Of a DNA stretch of 64,000 nt, positions 11,003 to 23,332 are shown piece after piece. Within the stretch, counting starts at the first letter, position 1; each line of letters starts with the position of its first letter. This DNA is from Phyllostachys edulis (taxonomy: Eukaryota; Streptophyta; Magnoliopsida; Poales; Poaceae): positions 34,079,958 to 34,143,957 of the forward strand of contig CM070561.1 in assembly GCA_036346405.1 (NCBI GenBank). The letters run 5' to 3'. The notes under the pieces were generated by a model, which was given only the letters and a program-made list of their open reading frames with translations, searched no databases and had not been told where the DNA came from. The position numbers and the translations under genes are program-made.

Positions 11003-11941
11003 TTGGTCGTAAGCGATAAGGAGCCACGAAGTTCCAAGTCGTGCTCCAAACAGGGCAAAGGTAAGTGCCCTGAGTGGAAGAACGACAAGCCTAGGTGGTG
11101 TCCTTTCCATAAAAAGGAAGGACATGACTTTCACAACTGCCGGGTTTTCCAAAGAAAACTCGAGGACTACTACACCAGCAAAGGACCACTCCCTACACTC
11201 GAGGAGGTAGGGCAAACGAGTGGTCGTATGCAGTTGGACGATGACAAGGAGATGTCGTTCCAAGATCCAAAGCATACCATCGACCACGTCTTTGGGGGAT
11301 CTTCGACATACGAGTCAAAGCGACAGTTTAAGGCCGTCACACGAGAGGTAAACTCTATTGACCCTCCTCTTGTCATTAAATCACCGAAGTGGTCAGAAGT
11401 TCCCATCTCTTTCGAGAAGACGGACTGTTTGATCCATTCCACTCGACTAGGTCGATATCCGATCGTAGTCAAGCCCACCATCAATAACTATCGAGTGAAT
11501 CGTGTGTTAGTTGATGGAGGCAGTTCATTAAACATTCTATTTATGAGTACCCTGGATGAGATGCAAGTACTTCAGACTAGAATAAAACTTGTACGATCCT
11601 CATTCTATGGGATCGTACTAGGGTCTTCGGCCAAACCCATTGGCCAAGTTTCTCTTCCTGTCACGTTTGGTTCTCCAAGCAATTTTAGGACAGATAAAAT
11701 CTCCTTTGATGTGGTCGATTTCGATGCGACGTATAATGCCATACTCGGACAACCAACTTTAGCACGATTCTTAATGGCTGCTCATTATGGGTATCAATGT
11801 CTTAAGACGCCAGGTCCCAAAGGAATGATCACAGTACGCTGTGACAAGAAGATGACGCTTACATGCGACCATAAGTCCCTCGAGATGGTTGGCCAGATAC
11901 ATACTCTAGAAGCAACCACAAGTCAGCCTTCAACCAAGTAG
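11003..11941 (+). CDS. Gag zinc knuckle plus aspartic protease (longest intact frame)
   Basis: This 312-residue open frame carries the gag zinc knuckle CPFHKKEGHDFHNC (about residues 33-46; C-x2-H-x4-H-x4-C, the spacing of Tat-lineage elements). The retroviral-type aspartic protease follows, with active-site motif VLVDGGSSLNILF (about 168-180). The later YNAILGQPTLARFLMAAH segment is the conserved 'LG.P.L' flap and C-terminal region. The protease cuts the gag-pol polyprotein inside the particle. The frame is part of the polyprotein rather than a separate gene, so the ATG at 11003 need not be a real start. It is followed by a TAG at 11939 that interrupts the link to RT. Domain identification is firm; function is unlikely because both neighbours are broken. 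Confidence 0.85.
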   Translation: MVVSDKEPRSSKSCSKQGKGKCPEWKNDKPRWCPFHKKEGHDFHNCRVFQRKLEDYYTSKGPLPTLEEVGQTSGRMQLDDDKEMSFQDPKHTIDHVFGGSSTYESKRQFKAVTREVNSIDPPLVIKSPKWSEVPISFEKTDCLIHSTRLGRYPIVVKPTINNYRVNRVLVDGGSSLNILFMSTLDEMQVLQTRIKLVRSSFYGIVLGSSAKPIGQVSLPVTFGSPSNFRTDKISFDVVDFDATYNAILGQPTLARFLMAAHYGYQCLKTPGPKGMITVRCDKKMTLTCDHKSLEMVGQIHTLEATTSQPSTK

Positions 11942-13450
11942 TCGAAGCCTAAAGATGCACCGAAGCCGAATGATGAAGTCAAGGAAGTTCCCCTGAATCC
12001 AGAGGAACCCTCGAAGACTGCTCGCATCAGGGTTACTTCCGACCTCAAATAGGAAGACGCCCTCGTCACTTTCCTCTGAGTTAACACAGATATCTTCGCG
12101 TGGTAAGCATCCGACATGCCCGAAGTCCCTAGGAAAGTGATCGAGCACAGGCTAGCTCTACGGCCTAACAAGAAACCCGTAAAACAAAAATTATGGAGAT
12201 TTGCACCTGATCGACGAGACGCCATCAAATCAGAATTGGACAAGCTACTTAGAGCAGGCTTTATAAGAGAAGTCGACCACCTGAAGTGGTTGGCTAACCC
12301 TGTAATGGTTAGAAAGTCTAATGGTAAGTGGCGTATGTGTGTAGACTTCACTGATCTCAATAAAGTTTGTCCAAAAGATGATTTTTTTCTTTACCTCATA
12401 TCGATCAGTTAGTTGACTCTATTGCTGGTTGTGAAGTATTAAGTTTTCTAGATGCATACTCTGGTTATCATTAGATTAGTATGCGTTTAGATGATGAAGA
12501 AAAGACCATATTTATTACACCATTTGGAATATTTTACTATATCAAAATGCCATTTGGTCTAAAAAATGTTGGCGCTTCTTTTTAACGCTTGATGCAAACG
12601 ACTTTTTCACCTCAACTAGGCCAAAATTTGAAAGCCAATATTGATGATCTAGTCATAAAAAGCATCAAGCGACTTAATCATATTTCTGACTTGCAAGAAA
12701 CATTCGACAACCTCAGAAAACACCGTTTGAAACTCAATCCTAAAAAGTGCGTGTTCGAAGTCTCTTCAGGAAAATTGCTTGCATTCCTTGTCTCTGCACA
12801 AGGAATCGAAGCAAATCCTGAAAAGATAAAGGCCATTGAAACAATGCTCCCTTCGACCATGAAGAAAGAAGTCCAGAAGCTCACAGGGTGTATGGCGGCT
12901 TTAAGTCATTTCATCGCATGACTGGGAGAAAAATGACTTCCTTTCTTTAAACTTCTAAAGAAGCATGAGGGTTTCGAGTGATAAAAAAAGGCAAACACAA
13001 CCTTTGAGGATGTCAAGAGGTATTTTATGGGTGCTCCTGTTTTGGTTTCTCTGAAACCAGAAGAGACGCTCTTAATTTATCTAGCTGCCACGTCACAACA
13101 GTAAGCGCAGTACTGGTCGCAGAACATGAAAACGCCCAACGACCAGTTTACTACGTAAGTGAAGTTTTACACAGGCTTAAGGAGCGATAACCCCAGGTTC
13201 AAAAACTTCTATATGCCCTCCTCATGTCTTCGAGGAAACTGCGGCATTATTTTCAAGCGTACAAGATAATTGTGCCGTCTCAGTTTCCCTCCTCTAGAAT
13301 AGGGAAGCTGCGGGACGCATGGTAAAATGGTCAGTAGAACTTGGGGAGTTCGACCTCCATTTTGTGTCCCGAAGGGCCATTAAATCCCAGATCTTAGCAG
13401 ACTTTATCGCCGAATAGACAAATCCTGAACCTGTTCAGGATCCCCACTAC
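11942..13450 (+). pseudogene. pol: Reverse transcriptase and RNase H tether of the gypsy/Tat element, broken
   Basis: RT copies the element RNA into DNA. Conserved blocks are visible in order: FAPDRRDAIKSELDKLL and GFIREVDHLKWLANPVMV, NGKWRMCVDFTDLNKVCPKD (12330-12385), then in another frame a DAYSGYH block and PFGLKNVGASF (12540-12585). The catalytic region reads ANIDDLVIKS (about 12637) where most relatives have YVDD, so the tyrosine is replaced. KLNPKKCVFEV and FLVSAQGIEANPEKIKAI follow. The tether ends with LGEFDLHFVSRRAIKSQILADFIAE at about 13340-13417. Several in-frame stops (12049, 12474, 12582, 12919) and two frame shifts break it. At 13451 the frame is cut by the CACTA insertion and resumes at 35997. 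Confidence 0.85.
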
Positions 13451-13486
13451 TATCACTACTACAAAACAGGCTATAGTAGACGCCCC

Positions 13487-13880
13487 ATCACAGACGGTTC
13501 CTTTGGAACCGTGCGTATTAAACATTGCGAACTTTGTGGGTGGCGCGGGATGCCTATCACGAGCGGTATTTTTAGAACCGTCTGTGATAGTCATCTATCA
13601 CCGACGGTTTGTGAATAGAACAAATCATGAATTATCACGACGGTTCTATTCACAAACCGTGCGATAATCCCCCAATCACGAGCGGTTCTATTTAATAACC
13701 GTTTGTATAATATCACGAGCGGTTCTAAATAAGGACCGCTGCAGTGATTGAAATATTATCCTGAGCGATTTGTGAATAGAACCGTCAGGATAATTCACGA
13801 CAGTTCTATTCACAAACCGTCAGTGATAGATGACTATCACGAGCGGTTTTATTAAAACCGCTCAGTGATATGCCCATCAC
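13487..13880. repeat. Left subterminal repeat array of the large CACTA element
   Basis: About a dozen units of the type atcac(ag)acggttc..gaaccgt(ctg)tgat as inverted pairs. They are the presumed transposase-binding sites, as known for En/Spm TNPA. Many units are altered in the same way: acagacggtt appears as acgagcggtt, and aaccgtctgtga as aaccgctcagtga or similar. Confidence 0.85.
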
Positions 13881-14913
13881 GTATAAATTGAGCGGCGACA
13901 CATCCTTTGCGCGCTACTGCTGTGTCCTTTGCCTTGCCGCCGCTGTGTTCACCGCCGCCTTCGCCGCGAGCCTCTGCCACTCCTCTCTGCTGGCGGTTTG
14001 GATAATAATCAACCAGCCCCTTAACTCTGCTTGGGCTCCACTTAGATCTGCTAGCTAGCTTCTCCTCCCCAAGTGCCGTGCCACTTCCTCCCTAGCTCCT
14101 CCAACCTATGGCTCCTCCCTAATTAAGCAGATGAAGTATCTGATTATCCTTTTTCCACTCTATTGATTAGTGAATTTCCTGATTTTTCTACTCGTACATA
14201 GACCCTAATATTTTGTTTTGTTTGTTGTATTCCTTAATCGGAAGCATAGGGTTTAGGTTTCAATTAATACTACTTGATGGGAAATGGCAAAACGTCGTAC
14301 ATCTAGCTCTCAATTTGATGGACCCTAATTCTAGAAAATGAAAAGCGAAACATGTAGCCTTTAATTAATCTGGTGTAATTCCTTTGTGCAACGATGAGAC
14401 AAAACGAGTAAATGCGTGCAAAGAAGTGAAAGTCTTAATCGTAACTAATTTCATGAGTAGTTTTCTAGAACAGTTAAAAGAAGAATTTATGACACACGAA
14501 GATAAGTCACATGTGTAATGATCTATTTTATATTTCCTCCATTTATATCCATGAAGAAACGTCATCACAAAGGTTTATTGTTTCAATTATATGAAAGCGG
14601 ATACCCGCATAATCGCGGACCAACTGCTAGTTATTAGGATCTTCCTCTTGTCTTTTGTCTCATATCTAATCAACAATCATACAAATAATCAATAATTATC
14701 CGTTCCCGACTTAGAGAGAGAAGGTTGGACCCTTGCCCTAAGCGCCTCCAACACCGCCGCCTCCTCCCCATTCGCCACCTTAGAGAGGAGAAGGAAAGGA
14801 GAGGAATCGTATTTTCTTCGTGAGCTCCGAGGGTAACGATCTATAACCCTTTATGTTTGCTATAAATTAATCGCTAATCAATTTTGACACTAATTTGTTA
14901 CATCGTAGTGTAG

Positions 14914-17640
14914 ATGGATCAAACTGGATGTACAGATGTGAACCGTGTGAGTCAAGAGTACATTAATGGCGTGGTTGCTTTTAGAAGAGCTGCTGGCGAG
15001 GATATGTTGAAGAAGGAGATAAATTTTATGTCTTGTCCATGCATTGATTATGGTAATTTGAAGATGTTTAATAACGCGCGCAAATAGAAGCGCACTTGAT
15101 TGAAGGGTTTCACAAAAGGGTATACATGTTGGACGATCCACGGTGAAGAGCGATTATTACACATGAAGTTAGTAATGACGGCATCGCCGAGGAAGTCAAC
15201 AATATGCGGATGTGGGTATCTTGCTTTTGATGAGGATATGTCACACGATGACAATCTGGATCGAGATGCTACTGCGATCTGAAGAGAACTACTGATGAGA
15301 GAGAGTTTTGTAAATTCGAGGGCTTAAGGAGGACTCGGTGAGACCTTTGTTCCTGGTTGCAAGCGAAATATACAAGGTTGTCAACCGTGCTTGAACCGCT
15401 GAAATTGAAGGCAAGCAATGGTTGGTCCGATAAGAGTTTCACAATACGTTGTTAGGTCTCCTAGCGGACATCCTTCCGGAGAAGCGTGTTGCCCAAAGAC
15501 CACCTATCAAGCAAAGAAGGTTATTTGTCCATTGGGAATGGAAGTAGAAAGAATACATGCATGTCCGAACGATTGTATCCTCTACTAGTAAAGAGTATGC
15601 GAGACATGCATGTATGTCCTGTGTGCAAAGCATCCCGATACAAGCGTCGAATCTTGCTAAGGTGAAGCAAGGACCTCTTGCTAAGATGTTGTGGTATCTG
15701 CACAGTGATCCCACGTTTGAAGCGTTTATTTGCGAACATAAAGGGCGCAAGATTGTGCGTTGGCACTTTCGAGAGGAGCGTAAGAGAGATGGAAAGCTAA
15801 GACACCTGCGATTACGCGGTGGAGAAACTTCGATCGGAGCTTCAAGAGTTCGGTCGGGCACCGAGGAACATAAGGTTAGGGTTGAGTCTGAGATGGAATG
15901 AATCCTTTCGGTAACATGAGCGCGTGACATAGCACTTGGCCCGTGAATCTATGTATGTACAACCTTCTCCTTGGTACGTGTATGAAGCGGAAGTACATTT
16001 TGATGTCACTACTTATCCAAGGGCCAAAGCAACACAGGGAATGATATTGATGTGTACCTAGCACTATTCTTTGGAAGATCTTGTGACCTTTGTGGAATGA
16101 AGAGTGCAATATAGGATGCGTACAAGCGAGAGAACTTCACTTCTGAGCCATGTTGTTCTCGCACCATCAATGATTTTCCTGCCCTTGGTAACTGTTCAAG
16201 CTTGATACAAAAGGAGCCAAAGCTTTGTCAAGACTTTGCTTAGATGCTCTGAGAGTATGGTCAACAACTCACAAAATCGTGTATATCGTCACCGTAGGTT
16301 CCTTCCTAGGAGTCACCCATACCGCAAGATGAAAAAACAATTCGACGGAAATAAGGAGAACGATTCAGCTCAAGGGCTTAGAGGAAAGAGGTCTATGATA
16401 TGATTAAGGATATCGATGTTGTGCTTGGGAAGGGGCGTAAATTAAGAACCCGTGAGAAGAACATCGGAAGAAGCGGTCAATTTTTGGGACTTGCCTTATT
16501 GGGAGCACTTAGAAGTTAGCCATTGCATCGACGTCATGCGTGAGAAGAATGTATGTGATAGCTTGATTGGTCTCTTCTTTGAACATTAGTGGTAAAACAA
16601 AGGATGGTGTTAGCACGCACGCGTGACTTGGTTGATATGAACATAAGGACGAGTTAGCACGGTAGAGACCGATCTGAGACGAGCGTACCTTCCCCGACTT
16701 GCTATACTCTATCCAAGGCGAGAGAAATGAAGCGTGCGAGCTTGCATGGAGTGAAAGTCCCATCTAGTTACTCCGCTAACATTAAGAACCTTGTTTCTAT
16801 GCAAGATTTGAAATTAATTGGTATGAAGTCTCATGATTGTCATGTCTTGATGACACAAATGCTTCTGTTGCAATTAGAAGTATCTTGCGAACAAGGTCCG
16901 AGTGGCAATCTTGAGGTCGTGTTATTTTTCAACTCAATTGCTCGGAAGATCATTGATCCCCAAGGACTAGATGCTCTGCGGGCGAGGTGGTGACCACTCT
17001 ATGTCATCTTGAGATGTATTTCCCTCCGTCATTTTTCGATATCATGGTCCATCTCATTGTTCACCTTGTGAGGAGATAAAGATATCGACCTGTGTTCTTC
17101 GTCATATGTACCCGTTCGGCGGTACATGGGAATTCTCAAGTCCTCGTCGGAATCGATCTCGTAGGAAGGCGGCATCATCGAAGGTTATGCAACCGAAGAG
17201 GTCATTGAGTTCTGCGTCGACTACATGGCTCGAGTGGAACCGATAGGTGTGCCTCTATCTCGCCATGAGGGGAGATCGATGGTATCGGGACCATCGGAAG
17301 GAAATCAATAACTCCCGATCTGGATACATACGCTCAAGCCCATTTCATGGTCTTGCAACACATGACACAAGTGTCCCGTATATCGACGAGCACAAAGACA
17401 TGGTGCGCCAACATAATCCAGACCGGTCGGAGGTTTGGATCACGAGAGAGCACAACCGTCGGTTCAACGAATGGTTAAAGGTGCGACATAGTTCTTCATG
17501 GAAAAAGGAGGATTGTCGGAGTTGAGAATGTAGTGGGCGAGGAAGAATACAATCAATTTGACGAGTTGCCTCCTTTCGGAAACTTGACATTAGGCTCGAG
17601 GAAGAACCCGATGAGGAAGCTAGCTATATCGCGTCGATCA
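14914..17640 (+). pseudogene. TNP2-type CACTA transposase, heavily frameshifted
   Basis: TNP2 is the transposase that cuts CACTA elements. The N-terminal transposase-associated domain begins at the ATG at 14914 (MDQTGCTDVNRVSQEYINGV, MSCPCIDYGN). Blocks then appear in order in different frames: GFTKGYTCWTIHGEE (15103), MLWYLHSDPTFEAFI and KIVRWH (15690-15765), GMNPFGNMS (15897), GNDIDVYLA (16040), EVYDMIKDIDVVLGKGRK (16390-16440), FWDLPYWEHLEV and CIDVMREKNVCDSLIGLFF (16480-16575), VKVPSSYSANIKNLVSMQDL with GMKSHDCHVLMTQ (16750-16860), and the DUF4218 signature FFDIMVHLIVHLV (17034-17073). The order and near full-length coverage make the assignment secure. At least ten frame shifts and stops make it non-functional as written. 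Some shifts may be sequence errors, because conserved blocks between them are well preserved. Confidence 0.9.
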
Positions 17641-17770
17641 TCATGAAGGCCTATATCTTAATTAAGAATTTACTCCAATGTAATAATTTATTCCATAACA
17701 TCATGTGTTATGGACTTATAATCTCTCATATATTTTGATGTCAACGTGAAATTGTCATGTGTTGATGTGT

Positions 17771-18048
17771 TATGGACTTGTCATATTTGATATTGATGTC
17801 AATATGGACGTACATTGTAATGTGGAGTATCAAAATTGTCATCATACTTGATTTGGAGTTGAGTTGAATTAGATATGAAATTTTGAAGTCAAATGTGTTA
17901 TGAACTTGTTATGGACTTGTCATATTTGATATTAATGTCAATGTGTGGACGTACATTGTAATGTGGAGTATCAAAATTGGTTTCACTTGATTTGGAGTTG
18001 AGTTGAATTAGATATGAAATTTTGAAGTCAAATGTGTTATGAACTTGT
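17771..18048. repeat. 139-bp tandem repeat, two copies
   Basis: Starting tatggacttgtcatatttga at 17771 and again at 17910, with near identity through gaattagatatgaaattttg. Located in the AT-rich spacer between the TNP2 gene and the second CACTA gene. Confidence 0.85.
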
Positions 18049-18189
18049 CATCGTACTTGTCACTAGGTTAGAATTCATATGGACTTGTCATAATTGTCAT
18101 CATACTTGTCTCAGCAGGTTCACTATGTTTTCTCAGGATATTTATGTCTCACCAGGTTCAGTATGTTTTGTCAGGATATCATAAATTGG

Positions 18190-18320
18190 CCTCAGGTTTT
18201 GGGCTATCACAGACGGTTTTATTATACAACCGTCTGTGGTAATAATATCACAGACGGTTCGTAATGAGAACCGTCTGTGATAATAATATCACAGACGGTT
18301 CCATAATAGAACGGTTTTCC
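18190..18320. promoter_or_regulatory. Internal copy of CACTA subterminal repeats upstream of gene 2
   Basis: Three clean inverted pairs of cacagacggtt/aaccgtctgtg sit just before the CT- and CG-rich 5' end of the second gene. In En/Spm such motifs bind the element's own regulatory protein, so an autoregulated internal promoter is an inference from position. A similar internal cluster is at 62430-62555 in the small CACTA element, and a single pair is at 31403-31435. Confidence 0.5.
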
Positions 18321-18329
18321 TCTCACTTC

Positions 18330-18790
18330 TCACTTCCTCTCCCGCGCCCCTTACGCTCTCGCGCGCTCGTTCGCCTCCTCTAGGGTTTAGGGCTCGCCTT
18401 CACCGACCACGACCTTGGCGCCGCCCCCGACATTGGTGCCCCGACCTCTGCGCCGCCGCCCGACCTCGGCGCCCCGACCTCGGCGCCGACCTCGATGCCG
18501 CCCCCAGACCTCAGCGCCCGTTCACCTCCCAGCCATAAGCCCGGCGTCGCCGCCGACCTCGGTGCCGCCCGCCCAGACATTGGCTCCTCCGACCTCGGCC
18601 TTGCCGTCCTCCTCCCGTGTCGGCCTCCTCCCTCTGCCTTGGCCTTCTCCTCTGCAGAGCCTTCTCCCGCGCTGTCCTCTCCCGTGTGGACCTCCTCCCA
18701 GCTCCCTCCTCCCGCGATCGGCCTCCTCCCCTGCCTTGGCCTCCTCCTTTGCCGTGAGTTCTTGTGCGGCATCCTCTCTGTGAGTATTGC
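18330..18790 (+). pseudogene. Pro/Ala-rich 5' exon region of the second CACTA gene
   Basis: After a pyrimidine-rich leader (18320-18400) a strongly GC-rich block encodes Pro/Ala/Ser/Arg-rich peptides in all forward frames (for example 122 codons at 18415-18783). It ends at ctttgccgtgagttcttg (18747-18764), where cgtgagtt resembles a splice donor. I infer a 5' exon followed by an intron that later received the tandem duplication and the LTR element. No conserved domain is visible; the frame used is uncertain. Confidence 0.35.
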
Positions 18791-19287
18791 TCCTCTGTGG
18801 CGATTCGGTTGATCGGTGGGCTTTGTTGACATGCTCTGTGATGAACTCATCTTATCTTGAGATTGAATGTGATAGTTAGTTCATACTTGAGCTCTATTGT
18901 ATTACTTACTCTTGTCAATATGTTGTCTTGTTAATTGGTTACTTCGGTTGAGCTCATAGTTCTATTGCAAATTGATCAGTTGTATTGACTAGTTTGTGAT
19001 TCTTCTAGTAGTCTGTATGAGCTCATTGAACTTTTCATTTGCCATCTTGATCTCTGTAGTCAACCTCTGCTTTGTTGGAAGTTTAATCTGTTTTTAGATT
19101 AGCTTGAGATAATTTGTGATTAAGCAAAGTATTGTTTAGAGCTCATAGTTTGAATTTATATTATCATATTCATTTAATGAAGAGTATAGACAATAGGATT
19201 GAGATGGCAAAGACTTGTTCTTTAGCTACTCTCCTTACGAGAGCACATAATATCATCAATCAATATGTTGGAATAGTGTCTGTGCAC
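18753..19287. repeat. 535-bp direct repeat, copy A
   Basis: Begins cgtgagttcttgtgcggcat and ends ggaatagtgtctgtgcac. The second copy starts immediately after it (19288), so this is a true tandem duplication inside the CACTA element. Confidence 0.85.
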
Positions 19288-19330
19288 CGTGAGTTCTTGT
19301 GCGGCATCCTCTTTGTGAGTATTGCTCCTC

Positions 19331-22300
19331 TGTCGGGACCCAAAATTAAGATTCTGGACCCTCTGTGTATACTGCACTAGTCCAGGATCACGCTAGTGCA
19401 CACAGTGACAACATTAGTGAAATATCAATTCCATAGACAAAGATAGCTAATAAATAGGCAAATACAATAAACATCAGAGTAGAGACCTTAAGGTCAAAGC
19501 TTACAATTAATGCCTCAGAAGGCAAGACTCAATGAAGCTGCAGCGGAACGAAATAACTTCAGTGAAGCTCATCCATATGCCCACGAGGCATCGGTGAGGT
19601 CTTGCGATCTAGTTCTCCACAATCCTTGAAGTAGACCTTGTTGGTGGCGGTTTCCTTCATACGCTTGAATCGTCAAAGCAAGCGTGAGTACACCGTACTA
19701 CAAAGTCATACCACGTAAATGCAAATATACATGCGGGCTTATTCCAAAGGAATGGCATTCTGTGGTTATTTTGCAGAAATACAACATTTGCAATTGAATA
19801 CAAATAATAGATTGAAAACAAGTAAAACAAATAGATAATCATAATTTAACAATTTGATTTCACAAAAACACACACAGCCTAAACATATTATTCACATAGC
19901 CATATAACATAGATCACATAGCTCCCTTCCCACACAGTTTTATGAAAATCTACCCCTAGTGTGAAATCCCCGAGCATTGTCCATGACCGCGGACGCGGCT
20001 ATTCGAATAGATTAAATTACACTCTGTAGAGTTTGTACACTTTACCCACAAGATACAATTAGTGTTGCAAGTACTAATCGTAACAAAGCATTTCAGAAAT
20101 TCATCTTACTATGCTAGGCCCGTCCCATAACAGGCATGTGGTCGTACAGAGGGGCTCAGTTCAATGGCGCACATGGTGAGGTCCTTAATTGACCGAGGCA
20201 AGACTACCACAATCCCTATGCACACAGCTTATCACGCCCATGCACACAGCTCCACCAAAATAGCACACAGCCCACCATATCACACAGTATCCACCACTTG
20301 CCTCAGTCTAAATCATTTCCCACCCAGTTGGTTTTAAGTGCAACACATGCTTTACAACACATAGTGCACACAGCTTTTATCACGTAGTTGCATATTCACT
20401 TAATCAAATTATAATAGCAATCTACATGACAAGTGATTCGTGGCATGGCTAAGCAATCTAATCGTACTAACCAACCCACGTTGGTGCTACAATATTACCA
20501 ACTAAATATCAACTAAGGTGACAAAGGATTTAGACATAGTAATTATACAAGGAAGGTATAACAATTTGGATTATTAACTAAACCCAAAAGCATTTAAATA
20601 AATACTTAAAGTAAATGCAATAATTTGAATCAAAGTAATTTTAGAAACTAGGATTCAATATGATCAAAGGTACAACTTGCCTTGCTAGCAATGACGATCT
20701 TATTTAACTTTAATCTTCTACTTCCTTGATCTTTTGCTCTTTCTTGATCAGCACTTCTCGCAGTATCAACGTCTACTCGCATCAAGCAAATAAACCAAAT
20801 AAATAAACAACAGAGAGCAAACAAACTCCAAAAATTAAATAGATAATCTCAGAATAAGAGATATTGAATTCAGATGAAGAAGATATGGTTCTCGGAAGAT
20901 TGGAATTCACATGAAATGACAATTGAGAGAGAAAAGAATATTCAAAGAATATTCCTTCAGATTAAATAATTAAAAGAATTAGATACTTACAAGTGGGGTA
21001 CCTTTGGTAAGTGAGAGGATGAACTCAATGGATAACATATGGGCCAAAGTGTTGGAGAGAACAAGATAAAGAGAGAGCGACACGTGGGACCAATAAGATA
21101 AAAGGATTTTCAAGAATTAAATTAATTCCCGAAATAAGATTAGGGGTTGACATGTGGGCCTTGGTCTATAGACCAAGTCCACGAGAGATATGCTAGTCCA
21201 CAAATGACCAAGCTCATGAACTGGGTTTGACCAAGGTTGACTAACATGCGGGACCCGCATGTAAGATAGAGAGATAAATCTAGGGTTTCTAATTGGGTGG
21301 ATGATATGTGGGGTCTACATGTAAGGAAAAGATATTTGTATATATGGACTGGCTTGGTTGGATGACAAGTGGGAACCACTCATTAGGAGAGATAGAACAA
21401 GAGAATTACACATGGGGCCCATGTGTAAGAGAAGAGGGATCAACACTCTGTTGACAATAGCCATTGAACAAAACGTGCCTCAACCTCAAACAGAGAACAA
21501 AGAGCGGAATCTGTCGGCCGGTTCTTGCGCATGGTTACAGGAGATGGCAAAGCAAATAATAGAGAGAATAAAGAATGCGAGGCTTGGCTGGCTCACAACA
21601 GAGAGATGAATTAGTAGAGCAGCCGATCAAAAGGAATAACAGAGAATAGAAAAGCTACAGGATCAGCCGATTCATGCACATGGTGGAGTCGGGCAATTAG
21701 GACATGCATGGATATAGAGAAGCAGGAGGATTAACGAAGCACAGAGGACTACGCATGATCAGGAACCGAACTCCATTAAGCCGACGTCAACCGAGAATAG
21801 AGCTAACAGCCGGTTCATGATGCATGGATTTTTGGCATGCAAGGATTAGAGATGAGTTAATAGAGAAAGGAACAAAAGAATAAGACACATATTCTGAACA
21901 ATCGAAGTATCAACAGAACGAAGAAAAGAACAAAGGAAAGAATTACCATCGGGGAGAACAAATCAACAGGGAAGACAGGGAGGCGGGCGGCTGGTCATGG
22001 CGCAAGGTGATGGCATTGGCGACAGGGGACGGCGGCTGGTGGCACCATCTGCTTCTGTACAACAGAGAGAAATTGAAACGAAGCAACTCACGTATGGATG
22101 TATACAGACATGAATAGTGTACAGATGAATAGGGCGCATGGGTGGCCGGCGGCCGGTGGCGACGCGGCGGCGGCGAAGGGGCAAAACGGAAAGGAACGAC
22201 GAGGCGGAGATGATGACGCGGTCCAGACATCAAGATTCGGCTCCATGCGACGACAGCGACGCGAAGAACGGCGACCACGGCAGCCTCACGGACGCGTAAC

Positions 22301-23315
22301 GCTTCCGGCGATGCTCTGCGAAAAGGGAGGTGAGCACAGCGTAGAACGCGGCGATGCGAACCCAACGGTGGTGGAGTTGAAGGCAGGGGATCAACGGTTG
22401 CGGAGTAATTGGCCGGAGAAGGACGACGTACAAGAGGCGAGAGAACGCTCGATTCTCAGCGCACGGTGGATGAAACCTGAATCTAAAAGAGGGGAAAAAT
22501 AGGTATGAACGAGGGGCACGAGATGACGCGATCGGATTTTAGAAAAACTCACCGAGGAAGCGAGGAGCTCGACGAACGTCATGGCTCGACATGGCCGATG
22601 GTGCTCCGGCGATCTTCGGGCGAAGGGGAAGGAAGCATGACGTAGAGGACGACGACGCGAAGCCAACGCCGTAGACGGTTCGGCCGGAGGACGTCGGACG
22701 AAGGCGCAGTTCGTCGGAGAAGGATTTCGGTTGAAGCTCGGTTTTCTTCAGATTGCGACGAAACTAGATTGATTCGGAGAAAACCAAATCAGGGGATTGG
22801 GAGAGGAGATTAAAACGGACGCGTGAGCGCAAACGGCTCGCTTTTATACGTACCGAGGAGAAAGATATGGAATTTTGAAATTTTCAGTTGGAACGGACGG
22901 AAACTTCGGCCAGTGACTCGGTCGTGCGTAAGGAAAACGATGATGAACAGTATCTCGCGATACTGTAGCCCATTGGATCCGGATGAACAGTACCCGATGG
23001 GTACTGTAGCAGTGCGGCAGGAGAGAGAATAGCAGGATTTTCGGAATTAAATAAAATCCTAAAAATCGAGGAGATCCAAATAAATAGCAAACAAAACCAG
23101 AAAAATCTCAGAAAATACCAGAAAATTCATTGGAACACAAGGAAGCCAAATAACACAGGTTTTTATTTAATTATTGTTTAGATTAGTCAAATTAAATATT
23201 TTTAATTTAGAAAATTCTCAATTAAGCTTTATTAATTCAAATAAAATTGGCGAAATTTTCCAGGGACCTAAACTAATCAAAAGATTTTTGAAAACCCAAA
23301 TTTTGGAACGTTACA
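19331..23315 (-). repeat. 3' LTR of the pol-less element (3,985 bp)
   Basis: Bounded by TGTCGGGACC and GGAACGTTACA. It matches 26335-30710 over its length, with the differences concentrated in short GC-rich or CAG/CTG spots. A TATA-like cgtataaaag (minus) is at 22841-22850, about 470 bases from the LTR start. Confidence 0.9.
22841..22850 (-). promoter_or_regulatory. LTR TATA box
   Basis: Reads CGTATAAAAG on the minus strand; the same motif is in the partner LTR at 29825-29834. The position about 470 bases inside the LTR fits the U3/R boundary. Confidence 0.5.
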
Positions 23316-23332
23316 AACCTCCCCCCCTTAAA
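23316..23332 (-). other. Polypurine tract
   Basis: On the minus strand a purine run with seven or more Gs (aagggggggaggttt) abuts the start of the 3' LTR, the position of the second-strand primer. Confidence 0.75.

Noticed and set aside
10727..11287. 186-codon minus-strand frame across gag and the zinc knuckle
   Set aside because: It is the shadow of the plus-strand gag/protease coding sequence; composition and lack of any domain agree.
18380..18850. 156-codon minus-strand Gly/Ala/Arg-rich ORF
   Set aside because: GC-rich stretch open on both strands; the plus strand fits the CACTA gene order better.
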